NCBI GenBank assembly: GCA_023400055.1
Contig: JAEXFN010000043.1
Span: 1 to 61,144 of the forward strand
DNA from: Bacillota bacterium
GTDB lineage: Bacteria; Bacillota; UBA4882; UBA8346
Direction: 5' to 3'
Length of the DNA: 61,144 nucleotides
Both the position numbers and the translations under genes were made by a program. Below, in pieces: positions 36,048 to 45,573 of this stretch (positions are counted from its first letter, which is position 1; every line of letters begins with the position of its first letter). The notes below the pieces were generated by a model that was not told where the DNA came from, ran no database searches, and saw only the letters and a list, made by a program, of their open reading frames with translations.

Positions 36048-37056
36048 TCCCTACCGCCTTTCGCTGGATGTCGTTTGGTTGCTGCCATTTATTTCCCGGC
36101 TGGCACGGATCGTGCTTCATTAAAATCCCCATAAGCTTGGCCATGGATAACAAATCCAGGGCATTATGCTTCAAAATCGCCTGAATGCATAACGGATCGC
36201 CGGTTTCCACGAACCGGTTGTAATAATCGGCAACCTGCGCTCCCGGCAGATCGTCGGTCCGTTCCGCGGCCAGCAAATATCTTTCGATGGTCAGTAAGCG
36301 GCAATTGGGCAAGGAGCTCCGATAATTGCGGCGGGTGGAACGCAGCAGATCGATATGGAGGAACGGATGGTTCGCGGCCAGCTGATGAAAACGAAACCGT
36401 CCCTTAAGATAGGGCAAGTCAAAACTCTTGCCGTTGTAACTGGCAATCAAGGCCGCCTGGTCCAGACAGGCCCCGGTTTCCTGCAATATGGCTTTCTCCT
36501 CGCTGTAGTCTCTTGCCAAAAATTGGCGGACGCGCCCCCGGCCATTCTCAAATTGTAAAATGCCCACCAAAAAAGCGGGGTTGATATTATATAAGCCAGT
36601 CGTTTCAATGTCGATAAACAGCACCGACTCCGGCTTGAAAAAGCTAAGCAGTTGCAGATCGGACGCACCGTAGGCCGCGAGCCGTTCGGCATTGCCCTTT
36701 TCGATCAGGCGCAGCAATTCAGCGGCAGCTCGTCCCCAACGGGAATGCCCGGTCAGATCATGCAGCGATCGATATCCATCGGCGCGCAGTTTGGCCGCGG
36801 TCGTTTCACCGATGCCGTAAATTAGCTTGAAATCCGATTCCAGACATTCTTTCCCCGGAAAGTAAAAACGGACCTGCTCCGTTTCAAGTTCCAACAAGCG
36901 GTAACTGCCCTGCTCATTTTGAAACTCGTCATCCCCAATTAACCGGAACTCGTCACCATACCACCGGGAATCGGTCAACCCTCCGTCTTGCATTAGCCCG
37001 CCTCTCACCTCGCGGAGCAATTTGGCCCGCCGCGGCCGGCAAACGCGCCGGCTCAT
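36025..37056 (-). CDS. YprB-type RNase H-like 3'-5' exonuclease
   Basis: Up to 343 residues. A helix-hairpin-helix segment (YGIGETTAAKLRADGYRSL, about 80-98) precedes a DEDD exonuclease domain with DIETTGL (about 149), SYNGKSFDLPYL (about 208) and HNALDLLSM (about 310). This matches the YprB RNase H-like family; its substrate is not well established. The first ATG overlaps the lptA-like stop by 4 bp. A second ATG at 36993, after AGGTGAGAGG, gives a 322-residue product and may be the main start. Confidence 0.88.
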   Translation of the reverse strand: MSRRVCRPRRAKLLREVRGGLMQDGGLTDSRWYGDEFRLIGDDEFQNEQGSYRLLELETEQVRFYFPGKECLESDFKLIYGIGETTAAKLRADGYRSLHDLTGHSRWGRAAAELLRLIEKGNAERLAAYGASDLQLLSFFKPESVLFIDIETTGLYNINPAFLVGILQFENGRGRVRQFLARDYSEEKAILQETGACLDQAALIASYNGKSFDLPYLKGRFRFHQLAANHPFLHIDLLRSTRRNYRSSLPNCRLLTIERYLLAAERTDDLPGAQVADYYNRFVETGDPLCIQAILKHNALDLLSMAKLMGILMKHDPCQPGNKWQQPNDIQRKAVGNEDPGNC

Positions 37057-38354
37057 TTACCATCATCATCTTGTTTTACATCGAAACTAAGATTAACTTT
37101 ATTATTAACGATAAAGCTTTTATCGTCAAGATTGATCGTTATCTGTTCACCCTGAACCGTTTCACCTTGCGGCCGCTTCAACACGGCGTGTCCCTTCATC
37201 AGTAAGCGTTGCGCCAAGTCATCATATTCGATCTGGTCCGCCGTGCCCCGAAAGTCTGGGTGATCCAAAGCGGCTTGCTCCGCAGCGACAAAATTCTTGC
37301 TATTGACCGCCAAAACAAGCTGATTGCTCATCAGTTGGAAGGGCTCCCTGTTTTTAGCCTCTTTTAAAGAGCCATTCTTCCGGGCAATCCGGTTAAACTG
37401 AACGTTCCCGCTGAGCGTCAGCTCCTGACGATTGTCATTATACATCATCTGCGCTGCAGTACCAACAAAATCATTTTGAACCAGCTTGGCACCACCGCTA
37501 GTGGTAAAATTCTTGGTACTGCTGGCCAGACTCAGCCGGTCACTGGTCAATTGAAAAGGCTCTTTACCGTTAGTTATGGTTGTTCCCGACGAATTGTTCC
37601 GCGCCGGCCGGCCAAACGCCACATGTCCTTGGAAAAGCAATTCCTCGGTATTGTCACGGTAATCAATGCGATCCGCTGTTCCTTGAAATTCGGTCTGTTC
37701 CAGCGCAGCATTCCCGGTGGCCGTAAAGTTTTTGGTCTGAGTCTGCAGCGCGATTTGATCACTCTGCAGTTGAAAAGGCTCTTTACTTTGACCCGGACGG
37801 GTCTGAGCCGGACGGTTCAAACGAGCCCGGCCCCGAAAAAGCAGTTCCCTGCTCTTATCCTGGTAATCGAGGCGGTCGGCGGAACCGTTAAAAGCGCTAT
37901 GTTCAACCCGGATCTCCTGGCTGGCGCTGAAATTTTTGCTGTCCGCTTCGAAATATAGTTGTTGACAGGTAAGATTAAAAGGTTCGGAAGCCAATTTGCC
38001 GGAGCGATTTGGGGTCGGCCGGTAATCCAAACGGACCCGCCGTTGAAAAGTCCCCGTTTTCTTGTGCAGGTCATACCCTAAGTAATCTGCGGCAATGGTA
38101 ATTTCGGCTTGTTGAAACCGGACTGAATTTTCGAGGATGGCGTTTTTGCGATCCATATCAATCGTGGCGTTTTGTGCACCGATTACCATGATGCCCTGGA
38201 CGATCCGGACATCTCCCCGGATGTAAGTGATTTTCCGTTTGGTGTCGCCGCGGATATCCCGCCCGGTAATCTGAACCGGCTCCGCCGCCCAACTCAACCC
38301 ACCAGTCCACACAATGCCTGCCATAAGCAGCGGCAACAGCCAGCTTTTTCTCAT
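37053..38354 (-). CDS. lptA: LptA/OstA-like periplasmic protein with tandem OstA repeats
   Basis: 433 residues against about 185 for E. coli LptA. A signal peptide (cut after SWA-AE, residue 24) precedes a first OstA-like unit (about 25-115). Four further units of about 70 residues begin with EPF at 124, 192, 265 and 337. Each carries a KNF segment, then F-x-G-(T/S)-A-D/A and an LLF/GxA block. The family forms the beta-jelly-roll bridge that carries LPS across the periplasm. Repeats within one chain would make a preassembled bridge. It overlaps lptC by 4 bp and the YprB gene by 4 bp. Confidence 0.87.
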   Translation of the reverse strand: MRKSWLLPLLMAGIVWTGGLSWAAEPVQITGRDIRGDTKRKITYIRGDVRIVQGIMVIGAQNATIDMDRKNAILENSVRFQQAEITIAADYLGYDLHKKTGTFQRRVRLDYRPTPNRSGKLASEPFNLTCQQLYFEADSKNFSASQEIRVEHSAFNGSADRLDYQDKSRELLFRGRARLNRPAQTRPGQSKEPFQLQSDQIALQTQTKNFTATGNAALEQTEFQGTADRIDYRDNTEELLFQGHVAFGRPARNNSSGTTITNGKEPFQLTSDRLSLASSTKNFTTSGGAKLVQNDFVGTAAQMMYNDNRQELTLSGNVQFNRIARKNGSLKEAKNREPFQLMSNQLVLAVNSKNFVAAEQAALDHPDFRGTADQIEYDDLAQRLLMKGHAVLKRPQGETVQGEQITINLDDKSFIVNNKVNLSFDVKQDDDGK

Positions 38355-39004
38355 AGGTGCAATGTGACTTCCCGGGGTTCTTGAAGTTCGTAACGATTCT
38401 CCTTCAAACTGTAAAACAAGCCTTGCGCCCGCAGACGGTCGCCCTGCTGCTCCAAAGTCACATCCCCTTCCAGCAAAAGTTCTTCTTTATTGATATCCGC
38501 TTGCATCTTTTGGGCGGATATACTCAATTCGGCGCCACGGAAACGAATCCCTTTTTCCGAACGGGCGACTTGCGTCTGATAATTCAGTACTGCCTCCGGC
38601 GTGGTGAGCGTTCCATCTTGAAAACTGATGGTCAAACCGTTTCCAAAATACAATTCGCTCCGGAGTTTTTCCCAACGCGCCCAGCCGGCGGTGAAATGAA
38701 CCCGCCTTCCTTCCACCGCGTAAATGATCCCTTCACTGATCTTTTCAAAGTACACCAAATTACCGTCCGTTGTCTGGCGGATATTCTCGGCCTTGATTTG
38801 CCAGGCTTTTTGATGATTTCGCCATCCCATGAGTACGTTCCGGTGAATCTCCAGGTCAGGTTTAGCCGTAGCGGGCTGCTCGACTGCCGGACTCACTCGT
38901 CTGGGCTCAAGCAGATCCCACCAACCGCCATAATGACCGGCCAACCACACCGCAATGACGATTCCCAGGAAGATGATTTTATTGAGATAAATAGTACGGA
39001 TCAT
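38351..39004 (-). CDS. lptC: LPS export periplasmic protein LptC
   Basis: 217 residues: one N-terminal membrane helix (about 8-26) and a periplasmic beta domain containing the LptC pattern (WQIKAENIR, VHFTAGWARWE, TTPEAVLNYQTQVARSEKGIRFRG). LptC receives LPS from the LptB2FG extractor and hands it to LptA. It overlaps the lptD stop by 26 bp and the lptA start by 4 bp, so the three are tightly coupled. Confidence 0.9.
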   Translation of the reverse strand: MIRTIYLNKIIFLGIVIAVWLAGHYGGWWDLLEPRRVSPAVEQPATAKPDLEIHRNVLMGWRNHQKAWQIKAENIRQTTDGNLVYFEKISEGIIYAVEGRRVHFTAGWARWEKLRSELYFGNGLTISFQDGTLTTPEAVLNYQTQVARSEKGIRFRGAELSISAQKMQADINKEELLLEGDVTLEQQGDRLRAQGLFYSLKENRYELQEPREVTLHL

Positions 39005-41147
39005 TTAGTAATGGCATATCCTTATCAAATTGTAGTGTAGCCCGCGGAAACGCTTTAAAGACGACCTGGAACCAGAAGGAACGAGTCGTCCAGTCGTAGT
39101 GGAATAACAACTGGCGGCAGTGCCAGTCGTAGGTAAACGTAACATTACCAATGGAAAAATCGTTCTGAACCATGCTGTATTGCACTGCCGCTTCCGCTTC
39201 CCAGTTGGTGGTGAGCTTCTTCTTGACGAGCGTTTCGAATTGCTTGGTGCTCCACGCCTGGTATTGAAAATCATATCCCAAAAGCAATGCCAACTTCAGT
39301 TCTTCATTGAGGTTATACCGCGTTTCGAAGCTGGTGAGACCCAGACCCTGGGTCCAGTCATACTGGGTATTGAAATTAATGGACTGAGCGGGCGCCGGGG
39401 TCCATCGGGAACTCAACGTGGAAAGGCCCGATTTCGTTTGGAAAAAATATTGGTTATTCAAGGAAGCATAATAATGCGGATCATTGAAAGTCCACAGATT
39501 ATTCATAAAGCCGCCCGGTTGCAGACTGCTGTCCTTACTGGAGAAAAACGGGTTCGTCGTCCCGTCCACAAAACTATAACCTACTCCCAGACTAGCAGAT
39601 AGGCGCGTATTAAAATACTTGGTGGCGCTCAGGGCCGAACTTAGGTCCGCTAGATCGGAAGGTACATCATCGACTCGGTACTGGCGCAAATATAAATTGT
39701 TGGTCAAGGACAGGTTTGGCAGCCACTGCGGACTCCCCAAAGTCCAGCGTTTCGACAAATCCAGTCCCAGCCGGTCGCCGACTCCGGTTACGGTATTGTT
39801 TTGGAAGCGCTCCATCCGGGTATAATTGCTTGATACGCTAATCTGGCCGAGATAGGGAAGATTCCATGCCGGAATGGTATAAATCAGATCCGGTTTAAGG
39901 TTTTCGGCGTAAGTATTGCCATTAAAGACAGCCGTCTCTTTATACCGGAGATTCAAATTGGACCAATCCCAGTTCTTTAAGTAATTAATATCATATAGGA
40001 AATTATTGTAATTACTCGAAGCGTAGCTTTCGTTACGCAAATACTTTGAAAAACTCCAGCTGCCCAAGAAATGCAATACGGACGTGGGATCCACATTATA
40101 GGTCCAATTCCCGTTGAAATTCATGGTGCGCAGCGGATCTTCCCCGGTATCCTGGTACTGGAAGTTTAAATACGGATAAGGCGCCATTCCCCGATAAAAA
40201 AAGGCCAGTGCGTTTTCGGAATATGGGTCCCCGCTCAAACCGGACCGCTGCCAATGGGTTAGTGTGGATTCTACATTGCGTTTGGGATCGGTCTCATCCT
40301 TATATCCCACGGCAACTCCATAGTCGGGATTGGGATAACCGAGATCGGACTTGTCCTGCAGGTAATATTCTTCGTACCATTCACGATGTTCGGCGAGGAT
40401 CGAGCGGTGTTTCACCGCATATTGATTCCCGTTGAGTTCCGTCAGTTTGCTCTCGAATTTCAAACGGTTTTTTTCATTGACGAAGTAATGATAGCCGATC
40501 AGCCCATACCAGCCATCCACATCGTTATGGCCCACTTCGAACTCGAAATTGTCTTCCTTGTCGTCCAGTGAAATATAAAAGTAAGGCAGGTAGATCAGTC
40601 GCCAACCGTGTTCCCAATACCAGACCTGGCGCAGGATAATCCGTTTCCCAGGGTAATACTCCATTGTTTTTGCAGTAAAATTATAGTGCGGATTTTCCAG
40701 ATCACAACCAGTAAAGAACGACTGTTTGGCAATGATGTCTTCCCCTTTGATGAATGCTTCCTCCGCCGAGTAGCGCAGGGGTTCTTTCACTTCGGCATCA
40801 TCCGCAGCGGTAATCGTAGTTTGCACGGGACTGAGCCACCCCCGTTCCCCCTCAAGGTCATAAAGAAAACGGTCGCCCCGGAAACGATCGCCTTGCTTCT
40901 CGACTTCAACCGCTCCGGTCGCTAAAAGCATATTTTGCTCCTGGTCAATAATCGCTTGATCCGCGCTAATCTGAATTTCTTTGTAACGAATGGTAACTGC
41001 TCCCGAAGCACTAATCTGCTTGGCATCATAATTGTATCGCACTGTATCGGCTGTCAAAACGACCCGCTCGGGTGCGCCATGGGCAGAGCGGCAATAACCA
41101 AACGTTAAAATGATCATAATTCCAAGGAGCCAATACCCTTTTCCCAT
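38979..41147 (-). CDS. lptD: LPS-assembly outer-membrane protein LptD (OstA)
   Basis: 722 residues. A signal peptide (cut near AHGA, residue 24) is followed by an N-terminal OstA jelly-roll domain (about 27-150) and a large beta-barrel (about 180-722) with many alternating aromatic strands. The conserved N-terminal phrases VVLTADTVRYNYDAKQISASG and GCDLENPHYNF fit LptD. It inserts LPS into the outer leaflet. No LptE lipoprotein is encoded nearby. It starts one base after the permease stop. The final residues end YYLSQ rather than a terminal aromatic. Confidence 0.92.
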   Translation of the reverse strand: MGKGYWLLGIMIILTFGYCRSAHGAPERVVLTADTVRYNYDAKQISASGAVTIRYKEIQISADQAIIDQEQNMLLATGAVEVEKQGDRFRGDRFLYDLEGERGWLSPVQTTITAADDAEVKEPLRYSAEEAFIKGEDIIAKQSFFTGCDLENPHYNFTAKTMEYYPGKRIILRQVWYWEHGWRLIYLPYFYISLDDKEDNFEFEVGHNDVDGWYGLIGYHYFVNEKNRLKFESKLTELNGNQYAVKHRSILAEHREWYEEYYLQDKSDLGYPNPDYGVAVGYKDETDPKRNVESTLTHWQRSGLSGDPYSENALAFFYRGMAPYPYLNFQYQDTGEDPLRTMNFNGNWTYNVDPTSVLHFLGSWSFSKYLRNESYASSNYNNFLYDINYLKNWDWSNLNLRYKETAVFNGNTYAENLKPDLIYTIPAWNLPYLGQISVSSNYTRMERFQNNTVTGVGDRLGLDLSKRWTLGSPQWLPNLSLTNNLYLRQYRVDDVPSDLADLSSALSATKYFNTRLSASLGVGYSFVDGTTNPFFSSKDSSLQPGGFMNNLWTFNDPHYYASLNNQYFFQTKSGLSTLSSRWTPAPAQSINFNTQYDWTQGLGLTSFETRYNLNEELKLALLLGYDFQYQAWSTKQFETLVKKKLTTNWEAEAAVQYSMVQNDFSIGNVTFTYDWHCRQLLFHYDWTTRSFWFQVVFKAFPRATLQFDKDMPLLNDPYYLSQ

Positions 41148-41148
41148 T

Positions 41149-42234
41149 TTACCTCCGTTGTTCGCAAAGGATTAATAAGAAAAGTCCCGTTACCAAAAAA
41201 GTGATATTGGGGAGCCATGAAGCCAGCCAGGGCATGATCAGCCCGTTGACTCCCATGGTGCGACCGATCACCTGGATTACGTAATATCCCAAAATAATCA
41301 GAAAACAATATAACATCCCGGACCACCACCGGGCGTTGCGACCGGTCAAAAGGGTCAACGGAATAGCCAAAAAAACAAAAACTAACGGGCTCAAAGGATC
41401 GGCGAATTTCGAATAGTAAAATACTGAGTAAACAGGCAAATTCAAACCGCTTTTCCCATAAAGCACGGCAAGCTTTTTTAGCTCACCGGCACGCATCTCG
41501 GCCGGGCCCTTTTCATCGCCGATGATCGTCGAATAATCAGTATTCATTTTTAATTGCATTTTTTGAAAGGATAGTTCCGATACGATGGTGCCTTTGGCGT
41601 CGAATTCATGAACGACTCCGTTTTGCAACTCCCAGACACCGCGCTGGATTCTGCCCGACGCTGCGGAGATGAGAGAAGGCCATGGCCCAGGCCATTTCGT
41701 CGCGATAATCAAAATCCCCCGGATCAGCCCTTGCCCGTGGTCGATCTGATGAAAATAAACGAACCGATTCCCCGGCGCCTTAAAAACAACATTTTCCCGT
41801 AGCAATGGTAACTCTTGTTGATTGGATAAACGGCGGACCTCGACCTCAAAATGGTGATTTGCCGCGGGTACCACCAGATCGTTCCAGTAAAATGCGCCAA
41901 CGCACAACAGAAAAATCCCCCCGAAAACCGGTAACATGGTTTGAAAGATGCTGAGGCCGCTTAATTGGATTACATCCAGTTCTCGCTCGCGAAGCAAACG
42001 TCCAAAAGCTAGAATAACTCCGAAAAGCGTTGCCGCTGGAAAAACATCCATCCAAAGATAGGGGATCTGATTCAAAAGTAAAGTCGTTAAAATCCTCGGG
42101 GTAACGCGGTAACCAATGAAAAGATCGTTATAATCGAAGAAGATCTTGCCAATTCCTAAAACCGTAAAGCCTACCCAACATATCAAAAACTGTTGCAAAA
42201 ATTCATTCCAAATATAGCGATGCAAAGTTTTCAA
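41149..42234 (-). CDS. LptF/LptG family permease
   Basis: About 361 residues with six membrane helices (three N-terminal, three C-terminal) and a periplasmic beta domain between them (about 125-265), the YjgP/YjgQ layout. Together with an LptB ATPase it extracts LPS from the inner membrane. Only one permease gene is here, so it may work as a homodimer or with a partner elsewhere. The TTG start at 42234 (giving MKTLHRYIWNEF) follows GAGG; the frame extends to 42258. It heads the lpt operon after the terminator at 42362. Confidence 0.9.
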   Translation of the reverse strand: MKTLHRYIWNEFLQQFLICWVGFTVLGIGKIFFDYNDLFIGYRVTPRILTTLLLNQIPYLWMDVFPAATLFGVILAFGRLLRERELDVIQLSGLSIFQTMLPVFGGIFLLCVGAFYWNDLVVPAANHHFEVEVRRLSNQQELPLLRENVVFKAPGNRFVYFHQIDHGQGLIRGILIIATKWPGPWPSLISAASGRIQRGVWELQNGVVHEFDAKGTIVSELSFQKMQLKMNTDYSTIIGDEKGPAEMRAGELKKLAVLYGKSGLNLPVYSVFYYSKFADPLSPLVFVFLAIPLTLLTGRNARWWSGMLYCFLIILGYYVIQVIGRTMGVNGLIMPWLASWLPNITFLVTGLFLLILCEQRR

Positions 42235-42361
42235 TCCCAACCTCACAACAAGCAACATATTAAAAAAGCGCTCGATGCGCTACCCAAACTTTCCTCAAGT
42301 CAACTTTCATCGGCTGACGATAAACCGGTCCGCGATATGCCAAAGAAATCGAATTTTCGCA

Positions 42362-42408
42362 TATAAAAAACCTGCCAAAATTACTAAATGGTAATTTCGC
42401 CAGGTTTT
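42362..42408 (-). terminator. Rho-independent terminator after lpxD
   Basis: On the minus strand AACCTGGCGAAATTAC pairs with GTAATTTTGGCAGGTT and is followed by TTTTTATATG. It separates the bamA-lpxD unit from the lpt unit, so the latter needs its own promoter within 42235-42361, which I could not identify. Confidence 0.9.
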
Positions 42409-42431
42409 ATCAAATTCCTTCCTGCTTTGGC

Positions 42432-43463
42432 TTATTTTGAATAAGAAGCCTTTTCTTCCAATTCCGCCACTCGTTTCTGCAATTCTTTGAATTCTTTGAT
42501 CAAATCTGGCAAGCGGCTGGCTATTGCTTGTATCCGCATATCAGCGGCATGGGGTCTGGCGGGAATTCCCGAAACAAACGAATCGGCGGGCAAACTGTTA
42601 ATAACTAAAGCATTAGCGGCGATCACCGTATCAGAACCGATTTTAATATGCTCGACCGCAGCTGATTTACCGGACATGGTAACCCGGTCACTTAACTTCG
42701 TACCGCCGGCGATTCCTACTTGGCCCATGATCAGATTATCATCACCCAGCCGACAATTATGCGCGATCTGGACTAAATTGTCAATCTTGGTACCACATTG
42801 GATAAGCGTTACGCCCGTAGTAGCGCGGTCAATGGTAACATTGGCTCCGATCTCGACATCATCTTCAATAATAACACTCCCGACTTGTGGGACCTTATGG
42901 TGCTTGGCATTCTCTGTCACATAAACAAAACCATCGGCTCCCACCACGGTTCCGGCATGAATTTGAACGCGGTTGCCGATGACACAATCTTCCCGAATTA
43001 CAACATTAGCGTGAATCACCGAATTTTCGCCGATTTTGACCCGATCCATGATTACCGCGCCGGGATAAACTACCGAACCCCGACCAATAGCCACCTCGTC
43101 GCCAATAAAGCTTAACGCGCCGACAGCACAGGCGTCTCCGTGAAAATCCTTCCCGATGACCGCCAAAGGGTGAATGCCCGGAGTGTAATTTGGCTGAGGG
43201 TGGAAAAAGGACAAGATTTGCGCAAAGGCCATTCTGGGATTGGTTACTCGAATGGCCGGTTTGTAAATGTTTTCAATACTGGAGGGAATAATTATCGCGG
43301 CTGCGCAACTGTTAACGATGGGTTCAACCGCTCTCAAAGTAGCGGCAAAAGTAATTTCACCCGCGCGGACATCTTCAAAACCGGCGGCTCCGGTGATCTG
43401 GATATTTCCGTCGCCAATTAACTCTCCTTGGACCAGGTTTGCCAATTCGGATAAAGATGCCAT
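42432..43463 (-). CDS. lpxD: UDP-3-O-acylglucosamine N-acyltransferase LpxD
   Basis: 343 residues. An N-terminal uridine-binding domain (about 1-100) is followed by a left-handed beta helix of hexapeptide repeats (about 105-310) containing the catalytic His in NLVQIAHNC (near 237), and a C-terminal helical tail. LpxD adds the second acyl chain in lipid A synthesis. No other lpx gene follows in the window; the terminator comes directly after. The ATG follows GAGGG. Confidence 0.95.
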   Translation of the reverse strand: MASLSELANLVQGELIGDGNIQITGAAGFEDVRAGEITFAATLRAVEPIVNSCAAAIIIPSSIENIYKPAIRVTNPRMAFAQILSFFHPQPNYTPGIHPLAVIGKDFHGDACAVGALSFIGDEVAIGRGSVVYPGAVIMDRVKIGENSVIHANVVIREDCVIGNRVQIHAGTVVGADGFVYVTENAKHHKVPQVGSVIIEDDVEIGANVTIDRATTGVTLIQCGTKIDNLVQIAHNCRLGDDNLIMGQVGIAGGTKLSDRVTMSGKSAAVEHIKIGSDTVIAANALVINSLPADSFVSGIPARPHAADMRIQAIASRLPDLIKEFKELQKRVAELEEKASYSK

Positions 43464-43483
43464 GGATCGACCCTCATTCCAGG

Positions 43484-43897
43484 TTACTTCAACGCCTTAA
43501 TCACATCGGCGGTGATGTCGGTATCGCTGTAAAGAAAGACCTGAGGACTACTGACCACTTTAACTCTTTTTTGTTTAGCCACGGTTTTAACGGCTTGCGT
43601 AGCTTTATTAACAAATTCCGCTTCTTTACTGCTTTTATAACTTTCAAATTCCGAGCTGATCTGACTCTTTTCCGCATCCGTCTTGGCGGCTTGGAACTTT
43701 TTTTGCAGTTCTTTCTGCTTCGCCACGATATCTTGGCTATACTTTTGGCCCAATGGACTTTCTTTGGAAATTTTATTGAGATCGACTACGGCCATCTTGA
43801 AAGTAAAGGCATTGGCGGCCCAAACTAACCCTCCCAGAATGATTAGCGAACCCAGAATAATGGAACAAGGTAACCAAAAGCTCTTATTATCAGGCAT
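43484..43897 (-). CDS. OmpH/Skp-like periplasmic chaperone 2
   Basis: About 137 residues. An N-terminal signal or anchor (about 8-30) is followed by the OmpH start (FKMAVVDLNKISKESPLGQKY), a coiled-coil arm (about 55-110) and a final strand region (VKVVSSPQVFLYSDTDITADVI). Skp-like chaperones hold unfolded outer-membrane proteins. The ATG at 43897 follows GGGAGGA. It is 20 bp upstream of lpxD, a known pairing in Gram-negative genomes. Confidence 0.87.
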   Translation of the reverse strand: MPDNKSFWLPCSIILGSLIILGGLVWAANAFTFKMAVVDLNKISKESPLGQKYSQDIVAKQKELQKKFQAAKTDAEKSQISSEFESYKSSKEAEFVNKATQAVKTVAKQKRVKVVSSPQVFLYSDTDITADVIKALK

Positions 43898-43941
43898 CAA
43901 AAACTTCCTCCCAATCTGTTTCCAAAAATTTGACGGTCAAT

Positions 43942-44817
43942 TTATCGCTGTTTAAGAGCTGATTCGTTTCTCAGTTGAATTGCCCGTTGGCTCTCACCCT
44001 GCCAGCGCGAATACCAAGCTCGATATTCTTCTTCCATCCGGGTTTTTAGGATATTAATCTGCTCTTGATAATATTGTTCTTGTTCAGCTCGAAAGGTATT
44101 CAAATTATTGTTAAATTCTTCATTCCTTTGTTTCAGATAACCGTCCAATTCCAGTGTGAGTTTTTCTTTTTCCAGTTCGTACTTGTTGGCGATTTGACGC
44201 CGGATTTGATTAATTTTGAGTTGAGTCTGATCCTTTATCCGTTCTTTTTCTACCGGGTCATTCGACAAATCGTTAATATACAGCTTGAGCTGTAAACTGC
44301 TTAAATTGACCTGTTGTTCGTTTTCCAGACTCCGCCAGCATTCCGTCAAATTTTTAGCGTATATTGCCTTCTCCTGCCGAATATCAGAGTTAAGCGAATC
44401 AGTAAGTTGTTGTTCAGTTTCACGAATCCGGGCGTCTTTTTCGCGTTTTAATTGTTCAGCGAAACGCGCGAGCTCCCTATTAATTTCAACCTGTCTGACG
44501 GCATTCTCCGCTCCAAATATTCGTTGAATCTCAGTAATTTGCTGATTAAGACCTGTAACGATAGAAGGCTCGCCATCGGCCAAGAGACTGAGATCAGGAA
44601 GAACCTGATCTCCCCTCTCGTCATGACCAGCAAGGCGTTTAAACTCTTTTTCGACGCCTCGATAATTTGCCCATGACGGAACCTGCCGTGCAATTTTCTT
44701 CTGACCCGGCACTACCACGTGAATAGCTCTTTTGGCGCACCAGTCATTTAAGAAAATCAAACCAAGGCCTATAAAAATGACGAAAACCGCAATGACTATC
44801 TTCCATCGTTTATTCAT
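43942..44817 (-). CDS. Membrane-anchored periplasmic coiled-coil protein, unknown
   Basis: 291 residues: one N-terminal helix (about 7-24), a short linker, and a long coiled coil (about 90-280) very rich in Gln, Glu, Arg and Lys. It lacks the OmpH core strands but lies between two OmpH genes, so it may be an extended chaperone-like or spacer protein in the periplasm. I do not recognise a family. The ribosome-binding site is weak, which suggests dependence on upstream translation (20 bp gap). Confidence 0.7.
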   Translation of the reverse strand: MNKRWKIVIAVFVIFIGLGLIFLNDWCAKRAIHVVVPGQKKIARQVPSWANYRGVEKEFKRLAGHDERGDQVLPDLSLLADGEPSIVTGLNQQITEIQRIFGAENAVRQVEINRELARFAEQLKREKDARIRETEQQLTDSLNSDIRQEKAIYAKNLTECWRSLENEQQVNLSSLQLKLYINDLSNDPVEKERIKDQTQLKINQIRRQIANKYELEKEKLTLELDGYLKQRNEEFNNNLNTFRAEQEQYYQEQINILKTRMEEEYRAWYSRWQGESQRAIQLRNESALKQR

Positions 44818-44836
44818 TGTGTTTTGCTAGTGGTTT

Positions 44837-45412
44837 TTATTTTTTAGTTTTCGAATCTTCTTTGGTGGCCTTATCAATTACAGCTTGCGTAATGTCAATT
44901 CCGCCATATAGTACGGCCGCTTTATCAAGAACCAACGCAATTTTTTGATCCGCTGCGACGTCAGCAATTAATTTTTTCTCTTTATCCATTGCCGCAGATT
45001 TTTGCGCGTCCAGTCCTTTTTGAATTTCAGCGTATTTTTGTTCTAATTGTGCTTGCAATTCATCATTCTTTTTTTGAACATCATCCTTCAGTTTTTTGTC
45101 GATGTTCGCCTGTTCGTCAGCTGATTTGCCGACTTTATCCTGGGTGGCTTTATCCTGTAATTGTTTCACGGCATTCCGCTGTTGCGTATAAATATAGCCA
45201 CGGAAGGAATCAAATTCGGCTTGCTTATCTTTGACCAACGATTCCAAGCGCTGGAAATCGGGAAGTTGACTATGAAGTTTATCGGAATCGACATATCCCA
45301 TCGGCCCGTTTTGGGGAGAGGCCGCTCCGGTAAAACTGCTTACCAGTAAAACAATGGTCAAAACTAAGACGCCTAATGTCAAAACTTGAATCAACTTTTC
45401 ATTCTTTTTCAT
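44837..45412 (-). CDS. OmpH/Skp-like periplasmic chaperone 1
   Basis: 191 residues. An N-terminal hydrophobic segment (about 10-30) is followed by the OmpH signature (MGYVDSDKLHSQLPDFQRLE), a Lys/Gln/Asp-rich coiled coil (about 60-150), and a terminal strand with LVLDKAAVLYGGIDITQAVI. The C-terminal signature is the usual OmpH one. The ATG follows AAGGAG. A weak promoter-like TATAAT lies just upstream (about 45430-45437), within the 161-bp gap after the barrel gene. Confidence 0.88.
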   Translation of the reverse strand: MKKNEKLIQVLTLGVLVLTIVLLVSSFTGAASPQNGPMGYVDSDKLHSQLPDFQRLESLVKDKQAEFDSFRGYIYTQQRNAVKQLQDKATQDKVGKSADEQANIDKKLKDDVQKKNDELQAQLEQKYAEIQKGLDAQKSAAMDKEKKLIADVAADQKIALVLDKAAVLYGGIDITQAVIDKATKEDSKTKK

Positions 45413-45573
45413 TTTTACGCTCCTTAATAAATTATATTCAAGGTTAACTCACTTATGGAAAGAGAATATCATAATATTTTACGAACAAGCCCGGAACACA
45501 ATTCAGTAACCCCCTTCTTTCAATGTTGACTTGTATTCCGATAAAGTAATGATGATTTATGAAATTCTCCCAA

